DNA of 64,000 bases from Sipunculus nudus (lineage: Eukaryota > Annelida > Sipuncula > Golfingiida > Sipunculidae): contig CM049311.1 of assembly GCA_026874595.1 (NCBI GenBank), positions 39,080,676-39,144,675 of the forward strand. The letters are read 5' to 3'. This document shows positions 47,007 to 57,288 of this stretch, piece after piece (position 1 is the stretch's first letter; every line of letters starts with the position of its first letter). The position numbers and the translations under genes are program-made. The notes beneath the pieces were generated by a model. The model did not search any database, was not told the origin of the DNA, and saw only the letters and a list, made by a program, of their open reading frames with translations.

Positions 47007-49431
47007 GAGTGAACCTGTGAGCTTATGTGAGATTGGCATCATCTGTCTCCTGTCGTCTGTCGTCAGTATGTTAATTAACCCATACTATGTTGAAAATGGC
47101 AAGAGCTAGCATCACAAAATTATATGCAAAAAGTCATTAAAAAAAAAACTATCAGAATTTGCTTATTTTTTTGCTATCTTCATTTACTTAGATTTTATAG
47201 GGGAAAAGCAAAAAACCTTTAAAAATCTTCTTCTCAGAAACTGTTGAGCCAAATTGTTCAGTATTTCATAGAGATGATCCCAGGAACAATCTCTCTCAAG
47301 TTTGTTCGAATGGTTCCAGTTCAGTGATTTTGGCCAAGTTACAGGAGCTGAACTTAGTCATTTGGCAAAAAGCATACTAAAATTTTAATTTCAGAAATGG
47401 CAGGAGCTATCATCACCAAATTTTGGTGACATGAGTTATATTCAAAATTGAGGTATTGGTGGCTCCACTTTTTTGACCATTCCTGTAAAGGGTGACCGGT
47501 CATCAGTTAAGTAACCCATAATTTCTCAGGAACTGCAGGAGCCAGCTTCCCCAAATTTTATGCAAAAATCAGTTCCATGTCAAATGTTGTGGGATTAAGC
47601 TTTTTGTGGCGCCTACTGCATTGATTTTTCTGGGGGAAAACTAGAAAACCTTTGAAAATCTTTCAAAATTGTTTAGCCAAATTGTTCAATATGTCACAGA
47701 ATGATCTCAGAGATGAGCTCTCTCAAGTTTGTTCAAATGGTTTGGGTTTGATAAATTTTGCCAGAGATACAGGAATTTGAACTTCGTCGATTTTCCAGGT
47801 AAGCATAATGACATAACAGTTTCAGAAACAACAGGAGCTAACATCACCAGGTTTTGTGCAAATGTTTGTCACCTGACTCATTGAAATTGAGGTTTTTATG
47901 GCACCACCTACATTGACCTGTTTTTTATGAGCATAAACCTTGTAATTTTAGCCTCTTTCAGCTTAAAAATGATTTAAGATGAATCTGTCAAGCTGAATGG
48001 TTTAATTTAGCACAAAAATTATCCTAGGTTAGAGTTCTCACTAGTTGCATAAGAATAGATTGGAATCATTGATTTTTGGCAGAATTATTGTACTTTTATT
48101 AATGAAAGGACTGTGAGATACTTTGGTAAACAAACATTGTAGGTTTAAAGTAATAACAAACAGTGCCCTTTGGTTATATATAATATAAGTAGAAATGTAC
48201 AGGCAACACAAATAATTAGTTTCCGTATCCAGTTAATGTGTAAGATAAATCCATGGATAAAAAATATATCTGTTTTCTGATTTGCTTTCAATGGGCATCT
48301 ATTGTTATTCTTGACATTTTGATAAACAAAAATCTTATGAATATGAAGCTTGAAAAAAGCACTGTAGCCAAAGTCTTTTAGTATGTAAAAACAGATATTT
48401 CATTATGCCAACATTTTGTGTCTGTCCATAAATAGCTTGGCAGACTGCAAACTTTTCTCAGACTTTAACAGGCCAAATTTCAGTCTGGATCTATATAAAG
48501 CTTTGGCAGACTGCCAACTGTACAGACTGCCAACTGTATCAGATTTTGCTATAGGTCAAGAGTTCACTCAGTGCAGTAGCTGCTGCTAGCAATTAGCTTT
48601 GCTTGACTTGGGGCAACTTCCTGCCTCAGCTGAGCTTGGTCAGCCCAGTGCACCCGACTCAAGAGAATTCAGTGTATCAGCCTGAAATTTTGGCCTTTCT
48701 ATGCATCTTTGATGACTTTTATGTACACAAGACTGGTGTCGTCACCTACAAAGAGTTTTGCTCAGTGTATGTCCCTGCTTATTTCTCTGGAGGGATTTGA
48801 TATCTCAGCCTGAAATTTTGCTTATCTATACAAATTTGATAGCTTCTTAGGATACAAGACTGCTGGCACCAACTGCAATAATATTTGCAAAGTGAATGTC
48901 CCTGCTTATTTCTCAGGAGGAATTTGATATATCACCCTGGAATTGGGCATATGTATACATTTGGATAGCTTTGTCATATAAAAGATTGGTGGCTCCACCT
49001 ACAATAATTTTTGCACAGTGTATGTCCCAGCTTATTTTTCAGGAGTGATTAGACATATCATCCTGAAATTGTGCATGTCAATACAACTCAGATAGTTTTG
49101 TTTTAAACAAGTCTTGTGGCATCACCTATAACTTTCTTTGGGTTTCATGTATCTGTGCACATAGCTCAAGAGAGGTTTGAAGTATTAGCCTTGAATTTTG
49201 CATGTCCATACATGTTTGATGGCTTTTCTAATACACAAGGCTGGTGGCATTATCTACAATCATTTTGTGTTGTGTACATTCATGTCAGTATTTCAGGAGT
49301 GATGTTTATATAATTGGTGCTTATACTTGGGTTCAAAATGTTTAGTACTTGAAAAGTAATGGTCCAGCATGGAAGCATTATACCTTATGTATATCCCATT
49401 GCACAGGTTTGTATTAGGCCTATAGGCTTTT
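47007..49431 (+). mobile_element. Family B element without the A insertion, diverged
   Basis: The 5' end GTGAACCTGTGAGCTTATG and the 3' end GCACAGGTTTGTATTAGGCC, TATAGGC are both recognisable but decayed. The internal order agrees with the B copy at 13969-16203. Near 49258 it reads ACAATCATTTTGTGTTGTG, a second empty site for family A. It is joined directly to another B element at 49432. Confidence 0.7.
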
Positions 49432-50796
49432 TAAGCGAACCTGTGAGCTTATGCGATGGTGTGGCGTTGTCCGGCGTCCGTACGTTTACCCATACTATCT
49501 TAAAAACAGCAAGATTTAGCATCATGAAATTTTATGCAAAAAATTAGTCATCTAAAAAACTCTATCAGATTTTGCTTATTTTTTGACTAACTGCATTTTC
49601 TTGATTTTATGGGGAAAAAGCTAAAAAAGCTTTAAAAATCTTCTTCTCCGAAACTGTTCAGCTAAATTGTCCAATATTTCACAGAAATGATCCTTGGAAC
49701 AATCTCTCTCAAGTTTGTTGAATGGTTTAAGTTTGGTGATTTTTGGCTGAGTTACAGGAAGTTAAACTTGGTCATCTGTCCAAAAAAGCATACTAAAATT
49801 ACAATCTTAGAAACGGCTGGAGCTATCATCACCAAATTTTATGCTAATGTTGGTCACATGAGTCATATCTGAAATTGAGATATTGGTGGCGCCACCTACA
49901 TCTGCCTTTTTTGTACTGGGGGTCATCAGTGCCTGTATCATACTGACAGCTACAAAAAACTTCTTCTCTGAAACCATATGGCAAAATTGTTTAATATCGC
50001 ACAGAAATGATCCTAGGGTAGTGCTTTCTGAAGTTTGTTCAAATGGTCTCTTTTCAGTGACTTTTGGGTAAGTTATGGGAAGCTGAATTTAGTCATATGC
50101 CATAACAGCCCATTTTAGCTCAGTGGCTACAAAGATCTTCTTCTCAAAAACCACTGGGCCAAATTCTTAAATCTCACACATTAATTATCCTCAGATGTTG
50201 ATAATTCAAGTTTGTTCAAATGGTTTTGGTTCAGTGCTTTTTGGCTGAGTTACAGGAAGCTGAACTTAGCCAGTATGCTGTATCTTCCTATATGAGTTAT
50301 AAACTTGCAAAACGTTTTTCAACTGATGCCATTGAAGCCAATTTGTTAAATATATTACAAGAAAAATCCCAACAATAATTTTATATAAAAATTGTCATTA
50401 ATGGTTCCACATGAATGAATTTTGGCTGAATTATGGAGATTGAATTGAGTCATTTTACCATATATGTTAGCTGTGTGATGCTGTTACATCTATCCTGGCA
50501 CAAGTTTATCAGCATCTATTGCATCATGCCACTAGACATTTAAATTTCAGGTTATATTTGGTTAATATTGACAAGAAAGTTTTTTTAAAAGCTTTTAAAA
50601 GATTTAGTTTTATGATTTAAGTTATTCATACCAGGCAATGTTACAACCATGGATATTCAGCTCTCTGTGGCTATATAAAGACAACTGTACTTAAAATATA
50701 AATTATTGATATCCCTACTCAACTTAATTCAAGAATTTGCCATCAGTGATATATATCTGTATTTTAATTTTGCATTCAGTGTGCATTCGTAATAAT

Positions 50797-51685
50797 TGTA
50801 TCGCCAGACATAGTCTGGAGATACTATGGTTTAGGCACGGTCGCGCCGCCGCCGCCGCCGCCGCAGAGATTTCTTTTGGACACAATAACTCAAAAAATAT
50901 TTCACGGATCTTTACCAAACTTGGTATATGTATAGATATGGGTGAGAGGACGACGCCTATTTAAAATGAGGTCATGACCTCAACTAGGAGAGTGACCTTG
51001 ACCTTGAATAGGTTCAATTTTGGGGAAAATCACACAAATTCTTAAATATCTCAAGAAAACTTGCATTGATTGATCCCAAAATCAAGTTGATCGAAGATCA
51101 TGGATAGGGTTGTCATGTTCCAGAAACTGGTGGCGCCACCTATTATTCTTTACTTGTTTTCATGCCGTTTAATATCCCCATCATTGCCATTTATCAGTAC
51201 TGAGAGCATTATAAGTCAAAAACTAATGGACAAATTTCTTTCATATTATGCATATACATGGATATGGGTTATAGGATAATGTTTATTTGAATAGGGGTCA
51301 TGACCTTTCCAATGAGTGGCCTTGACCTTGAATATTGCCATATATGGTGAAAATTACACAAAAACATTAATATCTCAATAAGGGATGCATGCATTGGTCC
51401 AAAAATCAACATGTTCGAAGATCTTGGAAAGTATTGTCATGTACCGGAAACAGGTGGCGCCACCTGTTATTCTTTTACTTGTTTTGTGCCATTTTATACC
51501 CCATCATTGCCATTTATCAGTACTGTGAGCATTATAAGTCAAAAACTAATGGACAGATTTCTTGCATATACATAGACATGGGTTAGGGGATGATGTATAT
51601 TGAAATTTAGATCATGACCTTTTCTATGAGAATGACCTTTTCTATGAGTGTGGTCTGATATTAATTGTTGCTGAAGATGGGGGGC
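50797..51685 (+). mobile_element. Family F element (A-related ends), 3' incomplete
   Basis: The 5' end TGTATCGCCAGAC with partner GTCTGGAGATAC forms a hairpin, followed by a (GCC)n run at 50841-50865, as in family A, but the body differs. Two units of about 324 bp follow, each ending in GGTGGCGCCACC (51129, 51453), and share TGCCATTTATCAGTACTG and AAAAACTAATGGACA. No terminal 3' hairpin was found, so the right boundary is approximate. Confidence 0.6.
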
Positions 51686-52332
51686 AAGGTATAGGTCAAG
51701 AGTTCACTCAGTGCAGAAGCTGTATTCTATTTATAGCTTTGGTAGACTGCTCACTGCATCATATTTGGCACCATATTTAAGTTCAGCCTGAATCTATTTA
51801 TAGCTTTGGCAGACTGCCAACTGTGTCAGATTATGCAACAGGTCAAGAGTTCACTCAGTGCAGCCAGGTACAGGTCAAAAGTTCACTCAGTCTAGCCAGG
51901 TGCAGGTCAAGAGTTCACTCAATGCAGTAGCTTGAGGCAGCAATTTGTCACAGGTCACTCAGGGGCAACTGCCTTACTCACCTAAGCCTTGTCAGCCCAG
52001 TGCATCAAACTCTGGGGAAGTTTGATGTATTGGACTGATACCTGTCTATGCGTCTTTGATGGTATTCTCATATACATGACAGGTGGTGCCACCTACATTG
52101 ACTTTTGCAGTGTATGCACCTGCTTATTTCTACATCAGCCTAAAATTGGGTATGTTTATACATATCCAGTAGCTTTAGAGTGTACAAGACTGGTGGAGCC
52201 ACCTACAATAATTTTTGCACAGTGTATGTCCCTGCTTATTTCAACAGAGGGGTTTGACATATCAGTCTGACATTGGGCATATGTATATATCTCATCGTTG
52301 TATATAAGACTGGTGGTGCCAGCTACAATCAT

Positions 52333-52449
52333 TGTATCTGCCAAAACAGTTTTACTATGTTTTACTATGTTTCTAGTCGGAGGCCGACGCTGCCGCCATC
52401 ACCGCATAGGTTTCCGGAGAAGTCCTCCATAACCACAGGGCAGAATTAT
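52333..52449 (+). mobile_element. Family A 5' remnant
   Basis: TGTATCTGCCAAAACAG and about 100 bp of the A 5' block (TTTCCGGAGAAGTCCTCC, ACCACAGGGCAGAATT) sit at the same host position as in two other B copies. The remnant is cut by the start of the next B element. Confidence 0.65.
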
Positions 52450-55400
52450 TAGCGAACCTGTGAGCTTATGCGATGGTGCGGCGTCGTCCGTCAAGTGTCG
52501 TGCGTCATCTGTACGTTAACCATAGCTATCTCAAAATGGCAGGAGCTAGCATCCCCAAATATTTTGCAAATAATCAGTCATCCAAAAAACTATATCAGAT
52601 TTTGTTTATTTTTTTTCTAACTTCATTTTCTTAGATTTCAGAGGGAAAAAGCTGAAAAAGCTTTAAAAATCTTCTTCTCCGAAATTGTCCAGCCAAATTG
52701 TCCAATATTTCACAGAAATGATCCCTGGAACAATCTTTCTCAAGTTTGTTCGAATCGTTCCAGTTCAGAGATTTTTGGCTGAGTTACAGGAGGTTAAACT
52801 TTGTTACCTGTGCAAAAAAGCATATTAAAATTTAAATCTCAGAAACGGCCAGGGCTATCATCACAAAATTTTATGCCAATGTTGGTCACATAAGTCATAT
52901 CTGAAATTGAGGTATTGGTGGCGCCACCTGCATCTGCCTATTTTGTACGGGGTCATCAGTGCCTGTATCACACTGAGGGCTACAAAAAACTTCTTCTCTG
53001 AAACCATATGGCCAAAATGTTTAATATCGCACAGAAATGATCCTAGGGTAGTGCTTTCTGAAGTTTGTTCAAATGGTCTCAGTTCAGTGACTTTTGGCTA
53101 AGTTATGGGAAGCTGAATTTAGTCATATGCCATAACAGCCCATTTTAGCTCAGTGGCTACAAAGATCTTCTTCTCAAAAACCACTAGGCCAAATTCTTAA
53201 ATCTCACACATTAATTATCCTTAGATGTTGATAATTCAAGTTTGTTCAAATGGTTTTGGTTCAGTGCTTTTTGGCTGAGTTACGGTAGCTGAACTTGGCC
53301 AGTTTGCTGCATCTTCCTATATGAGTTATAAACCTGCAAAATGTATTTCGACTGATGACATTGAAGCCAGTTTGTTAAATAATTTCCAAGAATAATCCCT
53401 ACAATTATTTTTATAATAATTGTCATTAATGGTTCCACATGAATGATATTTGGCTGAATTATGGAGCTTGAATTGAGTCATTTTAACATATATGTTAGCT
53501 GTGTGATGCTGTTACATCTAGCCTGGCACCAGTTTATCAGCATCTATTACATCATGCCACTAGACATTTAGATTTCAGGTTATCTTTGGTTAATATTGTT
53601 AAAGAAAGTTTTTTTTAAAAGCTTTTAAAAAATTTAGATTTATGATTTAAGTTATTCATCATACCAGGCAATGTTACAATCATGGATATTCAGTTCTCTG
53701 TGGCTATATAGAGACAACTGTTCGTGGATTATACATTATTGGTATCCCTACTCAACTTAATTCAAGAATTTGCCATCAATGAGATATATCTGTATTTTAA
53801 TTTGCATTCAGTATGTATCCATAATAATTTTACATATATTCCTGATTTCTTTATTATGAAAAGTCAGCTGAAAAGCATTTTGTATTGGGAAAATAAATTT
53901 CAAAGTTATCACAAGTAGGGAGCACTTTTGTGTACAGATGGCAGCACTTGGTTTACCATTGGCAGATTGCCAGTGCCTTGATGTTGGCCATTAGCCAAGA
54001 TGATTTCAGCTCTATAAATAGTTTTGGCACAGTGCCAGGATTGGAAGAAGTGCAGCCAGGTATAGGTCAAGAGTTCACTCAGTGCAGTAGCTGCATTCTA
54101 CTTATAGCTTTGGCAGACTGCTCACTGCATCATATTTGGCACCAGAGTGCAGCCTGAATCTATTTATAGCTTTGGCAGACTGCCAACTGTGTCAGATTAT
54201 GCAACAGGTCAAGAATTCACTCAGTGCAGCTAGGTACAGGTCAAAAGTTCACTCAGTCTAGCCAGGTGCAGGTCAAGGGTTCACTCAGTGCAGTAGCTTG
54301 AGGCAGCAATTTGTCACAGGTCACTCGGGGGCAACTGCCTTACTCACCTAAGCCTTGTCAGCCCAGTGCATCAAACTCTGGGGAAGTTTGATGTATTGGA
54401 TTGATTTTTTTACCTGTCTATGCGTCTTTGATGGTATTCTCATTTACAAGACAGGTGGTGCCACCTACATTGACTTTTGCAGTGTATACGCCTGCTTATT
54501 TCTACAGAGGAATTTTATACATCAGCCTAAAATTGGGCATGTATATACATATCGGGTAGCTTTATAGTGAACAAAACTGGTGGCGCCACGTACAATAATT
54601 TTTGCACAGTGTATGTCCCTGCTTATTTCATAGGAGGGGTTTGTTTGACATACTGGTGGTGCCAGCTACAATCATTGTATCCGCCAAAACAGAGTTTTGC
54701 GGATACTTTGTTTTCAGTCGGACGCCTAAGCTGCCGCCATTGCCGCATAGGTTTCCGGAGAACTCCTCCATAACCACTGGGCAGAATTTTTTAAAATTCG
54801 GAATTATGATCGGTCATATGTGAAATGCTGCGCCCTCATTTTTGGTTGACCTCTGACCTTTCCACATAGGTTTCCGGAGAACTCCTCCATAACCACTGGG
54901 CAGAATTTTTTTAAAATTCGGAATTATGATCGGTCATATGTGAAATGCTGCGCCCTCATTTTTGGTTGACCTCTGACCTTTCCACACATAAACCCACATA
55001 TCTCGGGAACCGTTTGACCGATAAGGCTAAAGATTTTGCACAAATGTAGCCCTTTGATATCTTTATAACATACACTAAAAATGGTGGTGCCACCTGCAAC
55101 CATTTTTACACAGCGTCCATCTGCTGTTCAGCCTTGGGATAAAAACACTCATAACTCTGCATTGGTTGGACTTATCCACCTGAAATTTTGCATGTGTATA
55201 CAAGCTTTCTTGATTTTATGACAGGTGGCGCCACCTACATACATATTTTGGCTGCAGACATCCAGGCTATTATGCAACACACCTCACTCTATTTCCCCTT
55301 GCCACTCAATCTATGCCTCACTTCACCTTTCCCACTCTGATTTTGGCAGATACACGTAGTCACTTGTTGACTACCCATATTCTAGTTTTTCTGTTGTGTG

Positions 55401-55578
55401 CACCCATGCCAGAATTGCAGCAGTGATGTTTGTTTAATTGTTTCTTGTTCTAAGTGTTTAGTACTTGCATTGTTCATATACATGTTACACATGTTCTTGA
55501 AAAGTAATGGTCCAGCATTGGAGCATTATACCTGGTGTAATCTCATTGCACAGGTTCGCATTAGGCCTGTAGGCCTTG
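52450..55578 (+). mobile_element. Family B element with nested short A
   Basis: The 5' end is TAGCGAACCTGTGAGC. The 3' end is GCACAGGTTCGC, AGGCCTGTAGGCCT, TTG (55578). The body closely follows 5347-9233, and A is inserted at the same site (54676-55385). Confidence 0.72.
54676..55385 (+). mobile_element. Family A element, shortened, with internal duplication
   Basis: 5' TGTATCCGCC; 3' GGCAGATACA, GTAGTCAC-TTGTTGACTAC, TATTCTAG. At 710 bp it has lost most tandem units. A 120-bp block (CATAGGTTTCCGGAGAACTC to ACCTTTCCA) is duplicated in tandem at 54745 and 54865. Confidence 0.78.
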
Positions 55579-56928
55579 TTTAAAATTCGGAATTATGATT
55601 GGTCAAATGTGAACTGCTGCGCCTACATTTTTGGTTGACCTCTGACCTTTCCTCTCTGCCCAGCGTCCATTTGTTTGTCTGTTTCCACACATAAACCCAC
55701 ATATCTCGGGAACCTTTTGACCGATAAGGCTAAAGATTTTGCACAAATGTAGCCCTTGGAAAGCTTTATAACATACACTAAAACATGGTGGCACCACCTG
55801 CAACCATTTTTGCACAGCGTCCATCTGTTCATCTGCCTTGGGATAAAAATACTCATATCTCTGCATTGGTTGGACTTTCCATCTGAAATTTTGCATGTGT
55901 ATACATCCTGAACAGCTTTCTTGATTTTATGACAGGTGGCGCCACCTACATTCACATTTAAGCTGCAGACATCCAAGCTCATATCTCGGGAACAGTTTGA
56001 CCAGTTGGGCCAAAATTTTGCATGTGTATAGATTTCCCATAGCTCTTTATCATACGCAAAACTGGTGGTGCCACCTGCAACCATTTTTGCACAGTGTCCA
56101 TCTGTTCATCTGTCTTGGGATAAAATCACTAATATCTAGGCAGTGCTTTGACTTATCCACCTGATATTTTGCAGGTTTTTACATCCTTGACAGCTTTCTT
56201 GATTGTATGACTGATGGCACCATCTACATTCAAATATATGCTGCAGACATTCAAGCTCATATCTCAGGAACCATTTACCCGATTTGGCAAAAATTTTGTG
56301 TGTTTATAGATCTTACATAGCTCTTTTTCATACGCTAAACTGGTGGTGCCACTTGCAATCATTTTTGCACAGCATCCGTCTGTTTGTTTGCCGTGGCTTA
56401 AAATCACTCATATCTCGGCAGTGGTTTGACAAAGCTGCCTAAAATTTTGCAGGTTTATTCATGTTGGATAGCTTTCTGGATATTGTGGCAGGTGGCACCA
56501 CCTACATTTATGTATACGCTGCAGACATTCAGGCTTATATCTCAGGACTGGTTTGACATATCCCCCTGAAATTAGGATGTGTATAGATCTCACATAGCTC
56601 TTAATCATACACAAAATTGGTTGCGCCACCTGCCACCATTTTTGCACAGCGTCCATCTTCTTTCTGCCACGGGCTAAAATCACTCATATCTTAGTAGTGG
56701 TTTGACTTATCTGCCTAAAATTTTGCATGTTTATTCATCTTGGACAGCTTTCTGGATTTTGTGATAGGTGGTGCAACCTACATACACATTTCAGCTGCAG
56801 ACATCCAGGCTATTATGCAACACACCTCACTCTATTTCCCCTTGCCACTCAATCCATGCCTCACTTCACCTTTCCTACTCTGATTTTGGTGGATACACGT
56901 AGTCGCTTGTTGACTACCCATATTCTAG
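55579..56928 (+). mobile_element. Family A element, 5'-truncated
   Basis: It starts abruptly inside the A body (AAAATTCGGAATTATGATTGG) next to the 3' end of B, and continues through several 280-bp units to GGTGGATACACGTAGTCGCTTG and CTAG. Together with the B tail to its right it repeats the preceding A-plus-B-tail order, so it likely arose by tandem duplication or template switching. Confidence 0.7.
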
Positions 56929-57121
56929 TTTTTCTGTTGTGTGCACCCATGCCAGAATTGCAGCAGTGATGTTTGTTTAATTGTTTCTTGTTCTAAGTGT
57001 TTAGTACTTGCATTGTTCATATACATGTTACACATGTTCTTGAAAAGTAATGGTCCAGCATTGAAGCATTATACCTGGTGTAATCTCATTGCACAGGTTC
57101 GCATTAGGCCTGTAGGCCTTG
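56929..57121 (+). mobile_element. Second family B 3' tail
   Basis: From TTTTTCTGTTGTGTGCACCC to AGGCCTGTAGGCCTTG this is nearly identical to 55386-55578. Confidence 0.8.
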
Positions 57122-57122
57122 T

Positions 57123-57251
57123 TGCTTGCCGGAATCAAAGATTTCGGCAAGCATATTGGTCAGTTGCGTATGTCTGTTTGTCTGTCTGTCTGTCTGTTTG
57201 TTGCTTGCCGGAATCAAAGATTTCGGCAAGCATATTGGTCAGTTGCGTATA

Positions 57252-57288
<37 letters not shown>

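Larger units (their letters stand above)
49432..52449 (+). mobile_element. Family B element with nested F and a truncated A
   Basis: The 5' end AAGCGAACCTGTGAGC follows immediately on the preceding B, giving a head-to-tail pair. The body is interrupted at 50797 by family F, resumes near 51690 (GGTCAAGAGTTCACTCAGTG) and runs to 52332. There the site used by A in other B copies holds an A remnant. The B 3' end is missing; a new B starts at 52450. Confidence 0.6.

Noticed and set aside
34579-56084. Many 60-150 codon open frames on both strands in family A
   Set aside because: They repeat with the 280-bp unit, run through the palindrome on both strands alike, lack start-context consistency, and show no protein family.
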